From Selaginella moellendorffii (taxonomy: Eukaryota; Streptophyta; Lycopodiopsida; Selaginellales; Selaginellaceae), in NCBI RefSeq assembly GCF_000143415.4, contig NW_003314305.1, positions 748,196 to 812,195 of the forward strand: a DNA stretch of 64,000 bases, given 5' to 3'. Every line of letters begins with the position of its first letter. Positions within the stretch are counted from its first letter, which is position 1. The notes below the pieces were generated by a model. The model saw only the letters and a list, made by a program, of their open reading frames with translations, had not been told where the DNA came from and searched no databases. This document shows positions 1 to 9,845 of this stretch, in pieces. The translations under genes were made by a program, and so were the position numbers.

Positions 1-395
1 GAGAGGCGTGTGCCTTGTTCGAGAATATGCCAGAGAGGAACGTCTTCTCATGGACGGCATTGCTCCAGGGATATGCCGAGAATCGTCTTCTAGACAAGGC
101 AAAAAGCTACTTTGACAAGATGCCAGCATGGAATCTTGTGTCGTGGACTGTGCTCGTCATTTCATATGCTCAATGCGAGCGGCTTGAAATTGCACAAGAC
201 TTGTTTGTTGAGATGCCCGAACGGAGCATAGTGACTTGGAATGCCTTGTTGGCAGCGATCGGGCACGCCTAGTTCTTGGAGGAGGCAAAGCTTTTCCTTG
301 TCACTATGCCCGCATGGAACTTGGTGACCAAAAACACAATATCTCAGATCAAGGAAGTCAAACAAAGTGAAACCACTAGTTGACTTGGCTAATGC
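1..395 (+). pseudogene. PPR protein, 3' part, copy A (truncated by window, early stop)
   Basis: The window opens inside a pentatricopeptide-repeat coding sequence. The frame reads PERNVFSWTALLQGYAENR and then further repeats of about 31 residues, each with an FxxMPxRN..SWTxLL signature. PPR proteins bind organellar RNA, with roughly one repeat per base. A TAG after IGHA (about 270-272) ends the frame where copies B and C continue with KSLEEAKLFL. Past the stop the sequence still matches B and C to about 395. The 5' part lies outside the window, so only this lesion can be judged. Pseudogene status is likely. Confidence 0.75.
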
Positions 396-1047
396 TTCTG
401 TCATGAGTTTGCTGGAAAAGGAGGCGTCATCGTTGGTGGATCGAACCACAGCCATGCAACACAGGATGCACAAGACTCTATTGCAGAAGGGAAAGACCAT
501 GGAAATGAAGAGCGAGAACAACTACAACTTCGATGTTATACCAGGATCTCTTCCCACGGTCTAAGAACATTGACTTGTTTCCGGAGAACGAGCAACCGCT
601 GCTTTGGTGGTGTTATTGCAAGATGAACTGCTTCAGACTTCTTGTACGCAGTGCACAGGCTGAGGCCGAACTATTTGCTGCTTCCTGCGAACGCTCTCAA
701 ATTTGCACAACAATCTCCATGAAATTCAGGTCAATTCTCTCTAATCTCAACAACCAACTCGAGCCCACTTATACAGATGATAGAAAGCCTCAAGATGATC
801 ACTCTCTCGTATCTACTCTCAAAGAAATCCCAGCTTCGGACACACAGGGAATTCTAACTCCTAAGGAGCACCAGCGTGCCTCACGAATTCTCAAACACTA
901 GTTTATATACTACCTACGCTGTCATTCCATGATCCTCTTGGATCACAACTGCAGATGCCCGATAGCAAATTCCTCCAGGCATCATTAGAAAATCCTCTGC
1001 GCCACCTTGCCACCTGACCTTAGGCGGCAGCTTTAAGAGCAGACGCA
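396..1047 (+). other. Conserved 3' flank of the PPR unit (non-PPR)
   Basis: Sequence also found after PPR copies B (from about 5796) and C (from about 11735). It holds short open stretches, such as one reading VMSLLE..ASSLVDRTTAMQ, and a segment reading [15 protein letters not shown] recognise no family. Because it travels with each PPR copy it marks the duplicated unit. Copy B lacks about 85 bp of it around 5964. Confidence 0.5.
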
Positions 1048-1330
1048 TAGGTTTGTAAAGAAGGGAGAGCACTTCGGCAGAGAGATCAAGGAGTTGCAAG
1101 AAGTTTGATCGTGAAAGGTCACCAAAGTTGTTAAAGATGGGAGTGTTTGTGCTCGTGGGTGTGACGTGTTCATAAAGCTTGTGAGCCTCGCCTTGCCACT
1201 TTAGAAACACTTCTCCAGCAGCTCAATGGGATCTCGTTCCTAGCGACTACAACCTCAACAGTTCAAGTCACTTGCAATCTAATTTGTATTTTTCAGTTAC
1301 TTTTGGTGTGTACATTCGCATGAAATAACT
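1048..1330 (+). pseudogene. Relic of the 7944-9845 membrane-protein family, copy A
   Basis: The DNA aligns by eye with the 3' third of the intact gene at 7944-9845. It has counterparts of the stretch coding RFMKKEWESTSSQRSD, of the membrane segment around LLLGVIVWNMFNV, of the TTTSTVQVT stretch and of the GVYVRMR end. The frame is broken by several indels and stops. It is a same-strand, nonfunctional fragment embedded in duplicated block A. Confidence 0.65.
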
Positions 1331-1422
1331 GAAAAACTGTGCTTCCAAGGGAAATTCAAGGTTAAAATGAGAGGGGTACACTGCAAAAGAAACACTAGCC
1401 CGAAAGCAAAGATCCAAATGCT

Positions 1423-1714
1423 ACACAACTGTGTCAGATTTTTTTTTGTCTTTTTTAAGTATCAACTTCAAGCTTTATTCTTCTTTCTTTACTCAGGTTT
1501 TCTTTTTATAAAGCAAAATTCACATTCGGTTTTGAAGACACCCCCTTATTGAATAGTTTTATATTTCACCTCTGAAATTAAGTATGATATATGTAAGATG
1601 TGGTGTACCATAGAAACTCAAAGCAATAGTCCAAATACCATAAACATTTCAAAGCGTGTAAAATGTGAGAGAACCATATTCATAATTTACGACACTAGGT
1701 GGACCGCCCAAGCG
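1423..1714. other. Insertion present in block A, absent from block C
   Basis: Block C reads straight across the equivalent junction near 12767, where the bases before 1423 and after 1714 are adjacent. About 290 AT-rich bases are extra in A. The ends carry weak inverted similarity (ACAACTGTGTC against a CACCTAGTGTC complement), so a small MITE-like insertion is possible. A clear target duplication is not visible; a deletion in C is the alternative. Confidence 0.4.
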
Positions 1715-2139
1715 ATTGGAATAGAAGCAGCCACATTCTCCACCAAAAGGCATAGCATCCATAGACGACATACAGCTTGCAGTCGTGAAAGAATCTCTAT
1801 CTCTTCCCTTTATTTCATTTGCTAGACTCTTCATTGGTTTTGTGTTTTATGGACGTATGAAAACTCGAATCCATTCATTAACTATTTACATGCTAGCATG
1901 CGCTAAAGATCTGGCCCACCAGAAGCATTAGAAAGCCGAGTCAACTTGTGGTTACACTTTGCTTGGCTTCATTGATTCGGCCTGGAGAACATTAAAGAGA
2001 AACAAAACAAGAGAATGGGACTTGCGAGCATGCAAACAAGCACAATACAAGGCTTTTCACGAGCAGGCAGAATGGGTGCGAGGCGACACATGAAGAACAG
2101 CCATCGGCGTGGATCTGGGCGACGATGCTCTCTCTTGGG

Positions 2140-2310
2140 GGCTGTGGAGTAGGGAAATTCAGAGCCCTCAGCAAGATAATGCTGAGAATCGTCTTCTAGA
2201 CACAAAACGCTACTTTGACAAGATGGAATCTTGGACTGTGCTCGATGCTCAATGTGAGCGGGTTGAAGTTGGACGAGGCTTGTTTGCTGAGATGCTAAGT
2301 GGAGTATAAT
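2140..2310 (+). pseudogene. PPR relic, block A
   Basis: Short decayed PPR stretch reading AENRLLDTKRYFDKM, then SWTVLDAQCERVE and GLFAEM. It matches repeats of copies A to C with internal deletions. Its duplicate is at about 13190-13310. No intact frame. Confidence 0.6.
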
Positions 2311-2689
2311 GCCTTGTTGACAGCGATAGGGGATACCAAAGAAGACTGGCCCTTGCAGTTGGCGATATAGTGTCATGCCGAATCTTGCTGTCCATGCGAT
2401 TGCATTTCGAGGTGACATGGAATTGCTTTACACTGGACATATGCATATGCTGTTGTCCACAACAAGGGTTAGCATCAAAGAGAACCAATCCATGCAACAG
2501 TATACGCTTTTAGTTTTGATTTTTGCCACTCAGGTGGTTTTTGTGATTACTTGTTGATAGTACTTTTATTTTCCCTAGTTATTATCTTTTCATAAATATT
2601 AAATGTTTACTTTTAAAAAAAATCCTAGACCACAATAAAACGTTTTTGGCTCGCTGTACTAGATGTGCTATCACACAAGGAGGTGTTCA

Positions 2690-3005
2690 AGCTGGCAAAG
2701 GATCCGGCTGTGGACCTCTGGGGCCCATGATCGCCGAGAGTGGGATCTTGAGACAGCCAAGGCGATGGTGCACAGGATGAAAAACCCGAGTGTGGCTTCT
2801 TGCACATCAAGGCTGGAGAAATCAGCGATGCACAGGACGTCTTCAACAGGATAATGGGTTTACCTCGATCAGGCAATATTCTCTGCATCTTCAAGCTCAT
2901 GCCCAACACAGTCGCGTGGAACACGATCATCCCTGCTCATGGAGAGATGAGGAGGTGAGAATTATGTTCGAAGGGATAGGAGCGCAGCGAAACTTGGAGA
3001 CGTGA
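2690..3005 (+). pseudogene. PPR relic with frameshifts, block A
   Basis: Split over frames, PPR motifs can be read: WDLETAKAMVHRMKN, GEISDAQDVFNRIMGLP and FKLMPNTVAWNTIIPAHG. These are helix A/B patterns of plant S-type repeats. The frame changes at least twice and ends at a TGA near 2958. The block C duplicate is at about 13790-14110. Confidence 0.55.
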
Positions 3006-3252
3006 CGACTTTGGAAATCATAATCACGTGAAAGCTGATGGCACTCTTGATAAGCTTGTCACTAAGGTATTTGCAATTTGCATAATTTTATTTTGTAGAT
3101 AATCCTCTCTATTGCGGAAGTTTGACGAGCTCTCTTATCCAAGGTCTTTTCCTTGGCAGGAATGTCGTAGTAGTGTAAACCTATTGCTGTCCTAGAAGAC
3201 GTCCTCGGCGGCTTGGAGGTGCCCGGCCTGGGCGTAAACGGAGATGATGATC

Positions 3253-3450
3253 TCAAGAGAGCAGCCAGCCACCCCATTGATTCGTCACTGTGCCAAATCG
3301 AAGGACTTGGCAAAAGGTCGCTGGATACACAGTCAGATCATTTCAGATGGCATGCAAAGTCTTTGGAGGGATCCTTGTCACACGGTCTAAGCAAGAACAT
3401 TGACTTGTTTGCGGTGAATGAGGAGCCTCATTTATTACGACGATGAACTG
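3253..3450 (+). pseudogene. PPR 5'-end relic, block A
   Basis: Matches the 5' end of PPR copy C (10708 onward): CTCAAGAGAGCAGCCAGCCA, then codons for IRHCAKSKDLAKGRWIHSQI with one lesion. The sequence then jumps to the 3' flank of the PPR unit (the stretch starting with counterparts of 11913). It is a PPR copy with its middle deleted. Confidence 0.6.
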
Positions 3451-3749
3451 CTCGTGTGCTGACACCCAGATGAGGCCGAATTATTTGCTGCAATCACCAT
3501 GACGAAGAGGTATGACAATCAGCGGTTTGCTTTTTTCCTTGTGCTTGTACTCAACAGGTTTCCTTCCCTTCTCGTTACGCTGGGCGTGTTTCTACTACGA
3601 GAAAAGGTCTAACATCTCATTTATGCTTTGGCAATGGATACGTTTAACTGAATCCACTGTGCTCCAGTTCCTAAATCTAACTGCAAAGCTGTAATTATCG
3701 TGGGAAAAGAAAACTCACAATTTATTGCCTGGAAGCATTTCAACTTCAA

Positions 3750-4200
3750 GAGTTGCCTGAGATCGGGCACCTGAGACTGTGGAATGTTCTTATCACCACC
3801 TGTGTTTTGCGATACTTAGGCTCTTCACGAGGTAACGGCTTTCGATGTTGGCTACCTTGTCCATGGCCATGAATCTGTGTTGCTGCTAGACGACCAGTCT
3901 TCCAGACTCAAGATGCAACCCACCAGGAAGTAAAGAAAGCAAACAAATGTCCAGGGCTAAATCCGAGTAAGAAGCAAAGCATCGCCTTCTTGGTTTCGTC
4001 CGTGTCCATAGTACGAGCACCCAAAGAGCCTGAAAAGACACTCACATACCACACTGCCCTTTCTCTGCATGGTTCATGGGTCTTCGTCTGCCCAAAAGTC
4101 CAATTGGCTGAGTAAACAAACACATAAGGTCGGTCGTCATTGCAGTGAAGGCGAAGAGCTTCTCTTTACGTTAGCTCTTGAGAAATCGCAAACTTCTCCC
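3750..4200 (-). repeat. R1 dispersed repeat, block A copy (contains LepA 3' relic)
   Basis: The minus strand matches the plus strand of the right-hand units at 43340-43560, 49080-49275 and 58800-58995 (shared stretches such as CCAATTGGACTTT and a run coding CFLLGFxPGH). The part near 3826-3900 matches the end of the LepA relic in those units (ACGAGGTAACGGCTTTCGATG). So the same block sits in both arrays in opposite orientation. Open frames in it (for example 71 codons at 3908-4123, minus) are not convincing genes. Confidence 0.55.
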
Positions 4201-4338
4201 AAAAAAAGGCTGTCGAAGTTTCTAACATCCAATACGCCTCTGAAGCATCCGCTGAAGCATCCGTTCTTTACTCGAAGCGAGGTTCCCACTCGCCAGCTCC
4301 TTGTATGTATACTTTTGAGCCAAGCCTTGCAGTGCCTG

Positions 4339-4800
4339 TCAAGCCTGTGCTTCCAGATCACCAAGCCAAGCGAATGCTCTGCGACCACCCCGACGAGAGT
4401 GGAGAGTCATGACCCTGTCCAGACACCGGAGGTTCAGCGGCGTTGTCAGGTTGATGTTGCTGCTGCTTTGCTGTTCGTGTGAGACTAAACTCCCGGAGGC
4501 CACCCGCGGATATGACTTGCAGTCAATCTCGTCGATAAGCCTGTCCATTTCCTGTACGGATTTATCGATAAGGCATGGCTCTTCCTTCGTTGATATCTTG
4601 AACCTTCGGTTGAGACCAGCTGATCCAGCTATGCTCACAATTGCGATAAGAAGAAGCTGACAAAAAATACCTTGGGGAAAAGCAATGCTAGAGAAGGAGA
4701 GTTCCTTCTCACCATTGACAAGCTGGGATAGCTGAAACCTGGAGTATCAGCGAGCATAGCCCCTCTAAATGGCAGATGCAAGAGAAACGTGCCGCATCGT
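4339..4800 (-). pseudogene. RsgA-type GTPase relic, copy A (3' part)
   Basis: Minus strand carries the switch/G3 segment of an RsgA (YjeQ) GTPase: MLADTPGFSYPSLSMV, then LALLFP before a splice donor-like site. Further 3' lies an exon-like piece ending in QEMDRLIDEIDCKS. The G1 and G4 exons seen in copy C (15627-16908) are missing. The copy stops near 4800, where PPR copy B begins. Dead fragment. Confidence 0.65.
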
Positions 4801-4862
4801 GTGTCTTCCGGATCCAGTCCGTTACGACACCTCACTTACGCGAATGAGTGCCTGTACAACAA

Positions 4863-5796
4863 CTGGATACACAGCCAGATAATTTCAGATCAAAAGGAAT
4901 ACAGAGAGAACGTCTTCCTGGCCAATTTACTCGTCCAGATGTATGGCAAATGCGGTAGCCCGAATGATGCCAAGCGAGTGTTTGACGAGAACGTTTTCTC
5001 GTGGGCCGTTATGATGCTGCATATACCCAAAACGGGTATCTGCAAGATGCTAAGCTTATATTTGACGAGATGCCCGATCGGGATACTGTTGCATGGAATA
5101 CAATGCTTGGAGCGTACGCACAGCATGGCATTGTAGACGGGAAAAAGATTCTTTTTTGTTTGATTGCAAATCTCAACTTTGTGTCGTGGACGACAATGCT
5201 TACAGCATATGCCCAAAACGGGTATATGTCTAGCGCGAAGCATATGTTTGATTCTATGTCACCTCGCAATGCAATTGCATGGAAATGAATGCTTGCTGGA
5301 TATGCAAGACTCGGAGGTATCTTAACATTTTGAGGATGTTTTCGAAAGATACCCCAGTGACACGATATCAGCTACTGCAATGATTTCGGCATTTGCCGCG
5401 ACGGGCAATGACAGAGAGGCATGTGCCTTGTTCGAGAATATGCCAGAGAGGAACGTCTTCTCATGGACGGCGTTGCTCCAGGGATATGCCGAGAATCGTC
5501 TTCTAGACAAGGCAAAGAGCTACTTTGACAAGATGCCAGCATGGAATCTTGTGCCGTGGACTGTGCTCGTCGTTTCATATGCTCAATCCGAGCGGCTTGA
5601 GATTGCACAAGACTTGTTTGTGGAGATGCCCGAGCGGAGCATAGTGACTTGGAATGCCTTGTTGGCAGCGATTGGGCATGCCAAGTCTTTGGAGGAAGCG
5701 AAGCTTTTCCTTGTCACTATGCCCGCATGGAACTTGGTGACCAAAAACACAATCTCTCAGATCAAGGAAGTCAAACAAAGTGAAACCACTAGTTGA
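4863..5796 (+). pseudogene. PPR protein copy B (frameshift and stops)
   Basis: Begins in the second repeat with WIHSQIISDQKEYRENVFL and LVQMYGKCGSPNDAK, and runs as tandem ~31-residue SS-type repeats to KQSETTS*. A one-base loss after GTTATGATG (about 5013) shifts the frame in the AVMMTAYAQNGYLQ segment. An in-frame TGA follows NAIAWK near 5286, and an indel lies near 5330. It is nearly identical to copy C over the 3' half. The 5' end is cut at about 4863, at the junction with the RsgA relic. No promoter or start is visible. Confidence 0.75.
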
Positions 5797-6215
5797 CTTG
5801 GCTAATGCTTCTGTCATGAGCTTGCTGGAAGAGGAGGCGTCATCGTTGGTGGATCGAACCACAGCCATGCAACGCGGGATACACAAGACTCTATTGCAGA
5901 AGGGAAAGACCATGGAAATGAAGAGCGAGAACAACTACAACTTCGATGTTATACCAGGATCTCTACGCTGTGCACAGGCTGAGGCCGAACTATTTGCTGC
6001 TTCCTGCGAACGCTCCCAAGTGTGCTCATAACAACAACCATCACGAGGTGGTATGACAAGCAACGCTCTTGCTTTTACGTTCTATATTCTGTGTTTGCAG
6101 GTGAACTATTTCCCTTCCCATTTTGATCCTTGCCACCCTCTCGGTGGTCGACGAGAAGAGGTTTGTTTAGTCTACCTTTCAGCTTCTCATTTTATGCTTT
6201 GGCATTCTCTTGTAG
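5797..6215. other. PPR 3' flank and degenerate intron-like sequence
   Basis: The flank shared with copies A and C runs to about 6030. After it comes TATGACAAGC... sequence also present, decayed, at 3505-3690 and 14675-14860. It leads directly into the catalase acceptor site at 6215, so the catalase fragment was probably once present in blocks A and C too. Confidence 0.4.
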
Positions 6216-6556
6216 GTGATGATTGAAAAGGAAAATAACTTTGCTCAGCCAGGAGCAACGTTCCGCTCCGGACCTGGTGACAGGCAAGATCTCAAACCTC
6301 TCTCTCAGCTAATCATGTTTTAACTGAATCTCTGCTCCTCTTCCAGGCAAGAGCGTTTCATTGCGAGAGTTCTGGATGCTCTGTCCGACCCGCGCGTCAC
6401 CCACGAAATCCGTAGCATCTGGCTCTCTTACTGGTCTCAGGTTAGACAATAAAGAAAATACAACATGTGATCAAACTCAACCATGAAAGTGTGCAGGCGG
6501 ATCGTATGCTTGGTCAGAAGATTGCAACGAAATTCAACGTGAAAGCCAACATGTAA
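6216..6556 (+). pseudogene. Catalase, C-terminal three exons only
   Basis: Three exons read as the conserved C-terminus of plant catalase: 6216-6283 (IEKENNFAQPG...GDRQ), 6347-6440 ([21 protein letters not shown]) and 6497-6556 (ADRMLGQKIATKFNVKANM*). Catalase breaks down hydrogen peroxide in peroxisomes; this tail belongs to the helical C-terminal region. The first intron is GC-AG (6284-6346), the second GT-AG (6441-6496). Frame and junctions are intact, but no exons for the haem-binding core or active-site His are upstream, where PPR flank sequence lies. I call it a truncated fragment. Relics of its introns persist at 3600-3660 and 14770-14840. Confidence 0.75.
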
Positions 6557-6914
6557 ACGGATAAAACTATATCTGTGTCCATCGTGGTGATCGTGGTGAA
6601 AGAAAGACGTACTAGTTTCAATTATTACTCTTTTTCTAACAATCCAAATCTGCATTATTATTGAGGTATGTTTCTTGCATTGTATTGCTTGAGTTTTATT
6701 TGTTACCCGAGAGATCAGGCACCAGAGACTGTGGAATGCTCTTGTCACCACCTGTGTCTTTCTTGTTGCTCGTTGCTCCCTTGGTGTCATACCCAGGCCA
6801 AACCCCTGGACAGTTTGTTTGCTTTCCTTTTTCCAACAAGGTTCTCGTCTTGAGTCTGGAAGAGTGGTCGTCTAGCAAGAGTAGCATTTGGTGTCATGAC
6901 AGGCTAGCCAACGT
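6557..6914. other. Gene-poor stretch with pieces of the A/C blocks
   Basis: Near 6705-6765 a plus-strand segment matches 3752-3812 and 14920-14965 (GAGACTGTGGAATG, CACCACCTGTGT). Near 6845-6885 the minus strand matches 3885-3915 (GACGACCA/CTCTTCCAGACTC). The first is in the same orientation as block A and the second is inverted, so a local inversion has occurred. No gene is recognised. Confidence 0.4.
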
Positions 6915-7603
6915 TATCTAAAGCTCACAAACCTCATGAAGAGCGTCTTCCAGCCTCTGTAGCCCGCCCGGAGTAAGTTCCTCACAGTCGCACGCCGCAG
7001 TGACTATGGGCGTGTGGACACGAGGAACACTGTCCAGTTCGTTCTGAGAAGCGTCCTCACTGGAGCGATCGCCGGGACGCCTCTGGCGGCCCACAAGTTA
7101 AAGTCAGTGTCGTGGTAGCTCCCAGCTCTGCAAAGTTTTAACTTTCAACAGGGAAGGAAGAGATAGATCCAGACGTTACCCGAACTGCTTTGTAGCAAAG
7201 TAAGGCGTGGTTGAGAGGAGAGTACCATCGACATCAAACAGCCACGCATCAATGCCGGCCTGGCGCAGAAAGTCTGGGCTTGCTGGAATGCCAAGCTCGT
7301 TGCAGCTTGGACGTCGGTACTGTGGCCCGGTGGTGTAGCTCCGGACGTAGGGAACACACTCGGCAGGGACTCTCCAGCTCAAGAGGTTTCCAGACGCAAC
7401 GCTAAACTGGAAGCTGCGACAGTAGGAATCCACGGACTGGGACCTTGGATCTCTCGGCGGGAGGGAAATGTGCTCGGGATGGAACGCTAGAATTTATATT
7501 TTTTTAGCTAGCTTTAAATAAATATGGTGAGAAATACCTCATAGGGAGGCAACTGAGGGAGCACATTCGTGCCCGTCCGCGACGACGACCAGAATTGATC
7601 CAT
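6915..7603 (-). pseudogene. Plant acid phosphatase / vegetative-storage-protein-like (HAD IIIB)
   Basis: Minus strand. The segment 7486-7177 reads LLSWRVPAECVPYVRSY, TTGPQYR, and then the HAD catalytic motif AWLFDVDGTLLS, close to the plant acid phosphatase/VSP signature (FDVDET usual, so E to G here). A GGTAACG donor at 7176 sits at a position where this family commonly has an intron. A second exon (about 7130-6915) reads WAARGVPAIAP, VFLVSTRP, then an in-frame TAG, then SLRRATVRNLLRAGY. Between PQYR and GIDAW the better family match (DVQAATSLAFQQAQTF) is in another frame, suggesting two compensating frameshifts. A candidate first exon at 7603-7538 does not join in frame. No third exon follows. 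Pseudogene. Confidence 0.7.
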
Positions 7604-7878
7604 TATATGTTTTATAGTGGTACCTTTATGTTCATTAATACAGTATTTGTACCCAGTTTTATATAAGATCACAGCTTGTATGATCAATACTTATTGTTAT
7701 TACAGGAGGGGAAAGATCATGTAGAATAGGCATAATTTTCCATCGTCGTTCGTTGTTGTTGTCAATCAATTCAATCAATCAATCAACGTTCATACAAAGA
7801 ATTTTCACGTACTGCAACTATGCAAAGGGATTAATCACTTTATTCGCCACTTACTTACAAAAAAGTTAGTAACCTTTC

Positions 7879-7886
7879 TATATAAA
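7879..7886 (+). promoter_or_regulatory. TATA box of the 7944 gene
   Basis: TATATAAA lies 58 bp before the ATG at 7944, implying a leader of about 30 nt. It is the only good TATA in the preceding 250 bp. Confidence 0.5.
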
Positions 7887-7943
7887 CTTCTATTCCAGCG
7901 GGTATCCACCGCATAATCTATTTGAGCAGAGAACATTAGAGCT

Positions 7944-9845
7944 ATGGCGGAGTCACAAGGCGTACCTAAACTGATGTTGAATCCAAGGGAGAAACTCACT
8001 GGAGCGCTTTTGATTGGCACCGCATTTGCAACTTTCGTCGCGACACTTCTGCTCACTGCCATCTTCGCGGTTCCAAAGATGAGCAAGCCACCTCCAGGGG
8101 ATTACTACCCGGATATCATCAAGGAGGACAAGTGTTCTACGTGCTGGGAAGCCACCGTCTTTGCCACAAGCTCCGATCCATTCTACCAGTGGGTCTCTGA
8201 TTCCTCAGTCCCGGATACTCTTAACGCCTCGCTGAGGGGAACGCTTGCATACCAGAGGGCCAGCATCTGGCGTGTTTCGGGCAATATCACCTCTACAAAT
8301 GAGAGGTCCTTGTATAGCTCGCCAGATCCCCACATTCTTGGAGGAGAGCTTGTCAAAAGAAGCAGGACTCTGGTGTGGAAGATGACAGTCTACTGGGGGA
8401 TGAGTGTAAGAGCTTGTTTCGACATCCAAGATCTCATCGAGGAGTCCTGTCTCTACACAACGCCGATCGTCCAGACCGCTCTTGGATCATATGCAGCGCT
8501 CTTGGTTGGCGTTCCGTATCGGAAGGCTTCACAGGAACCATATGCCGTGGAGAGCAGCGCTTTGTATCTGGACAATAGTGCGGTGTATTTGACGAACTTT
8601 GTGAGCAACGCTAGAACCAGTGCTGGATTGAAGCTCAAAAGCTCTGGCAAAGGAATCAAGAACTACGTCTACGAAGGCCAGGTTTGCAACAGGGCCTCCC
8701 CGATCCTCGTCACCCCGGACGTGGTTTCTTACATGGGTTATCCAAGCTTCCAGTGCGCTTGCGATGGTAACCTTTGCCTTGTGGGTCTGGACTTCACTGG
8801 GACAGCTTCGAATGAGGATGATATTTTTCCTCTGAAACTAAATGCCTCCGGGTGTGGCCAGGGCAATTCGTTTTGGGATTACGATAGGTTTCCTTTGGAA
8901 GAGAATAGAACCAGCTTCTACTCTTACAGCCCGAGATGGGAGACATCGATACTACTCGAGGTGAATTTCATCACAAACTTCATGGAGGCAATCCGTGGTC
9001 CCAACCAGATACTCAAAGATTTCGTTTCTTGCACCGAGGACACGATCCAGAAGAAGGCTCCGAGCGATGACACACTAGTGTCAGATCTGCAGGAGTGCTT
9101 GAAAAGTCCAATTGTTGCCGTGAGCCCTATCTTTCAAAAAAGACTCGTAAATGGGGAAATGTTTAAAGATCTCGTGGACACCTTAAATAGCGACGTTCCA
9201 GACGACGAGGACGACAACTTCTTGTGTGGCATGGACGAAGGCCAGTCAAAGATGGCGGACAAGCTGTGCACGGTAAGCTTGGAGGATCTAAACATGCAAG
9301 TTCTGGAGAAGCGCTTGAGGGAGTCTCTAACGGACGTGCAAAGGTTCATGAAGAAGGAATGGGAGAGCACTTCGTCGCAGAGATCGGACATAACTGTTGG
9401 GATTGTCACAGCGGTGGTGACCATCCTTGTGACCATCTGGGGGATGTTCAACAGGGATTTGCAAGAGGTGGAGGCGTTGATCTTGAAGCACACAGGCAAT
9501 TTCACCAGAGTTGTGCAAGCGACAATAGGACTTCCACTGTTTAAGACGGGAATTCGGGGTTTTCTACTCTTGGGTGTGATCGTGTGGAACATGTTTAACG
9601 TGTTTGTCAGCTTGAATGCTGTGGGAAGTGAGCCCCGGCTTGCCACCTCGAAAACACTACTTCAGCAGCAGCAGGGGGCCTTGTTCTTGGTGACTACAAC
9701 TTCAACAGTTCAAGTCACTCCATCTTGGATTATCTTCTTTGCAGCGTGCTCGTTTGCAATCTTTGTGCTTGCCACAGTACCTTTCGGTGTGTACGTTCGC
9801 ATGCGCTACGTGGAAAGAAAAGAAGAGGTAACTGTACCAGCTTAA
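7944..9845 (+). CDS. Four-pass-like membrane protein of unknown family, 633 aa, intronless
   Basis: I do not recognise this family. The ATG at 7944 follows a TATA box. A hydrophobic segment at about residues 19-43 (LLIGTAFATFVATLLLTAIF) is followed by a large probably extracytosolic region of about 430 residues. That region has cysteine pairs (CSTCWEA, CNRASP, CACDGNLC, CGMDEGQS) and several N-x-S/T sites. Three hydrophobic segments lie near the C-terminus (around GIVTAVVTILVTIWGMF, FLLLGVIVWNMFNVF and WIIFFAACSFAIFVLATV), then a basic-acidic tail. One further gene of the family is at 20387-22311 (minus, frameshifted) and two relics are at 1048-1330 and 12391-12675, so the family expanded locally. 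The large Cys-rich ectodomain suggests a surface or secretory-pathway protein; function unknown. Single intact frame, no introns. Confidence 0.8.
   Translation: MAESQGVPKLMLNPREKLTGALLIGTAFATFVATLLLTAIFAVPKMSKPPPGDYYPDIIKEDKCSTCWEATVFATSSDPFYQWVSDSSVPDTLNASLRGTLAYQRASIWRVSGNITSTNERSLYSSPDPHILGGELVKRSRTLVWKMTVYWGMSVRACFDIQDLIEESCLYTTPIVQTALGSYAALLVGVPYRKASQEPYAVESSALYLDNSAVYLTNFVSNARTSAGLKLKSSGKGIKNYVYEGQVCNRASPILVTPDVVSYMGYPSFQCACDGNLCLVGLDFTGTASNEDDIFPLKLNASGCGQGNSFWDYDRFPLEENRTSFYSYSPRWETSILLEVNFITNFMEAIRGPNQILKDFVSCTEDTIQKKAPSDDTLVSDLQECLKSPIVAVSPIFQKRLVNGEMFKDLVDTLNSDVPDDEDDNFLCGMDEGQSKMADKLCTVSLEDLNMQVLEKRLRESLTDVQRFMKKEWESTSSQRSDITVGIVTAVVTILVTIWGMFNRDLQEVEALILKHTGNFTRVVQATIGLPLFKTGIRGFLLLGVIVWNMFNVFVSLNAVGSEPRLATSKTLLQQQQGALFLVTTTSTVQVTPSWIIFFAACSFAIFVLATVPFGVYVRMRYVERKEEVTVPA

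Noticed and set aside
3908-4123. Small hydrophobic frame resembling a PMP3-type proteolipid (CFLLGFSPGHLFAFF)
   Set aside because: The matching sequence in four other R1 copies is not kept in frame, so it is repeat DNA, not a gene.
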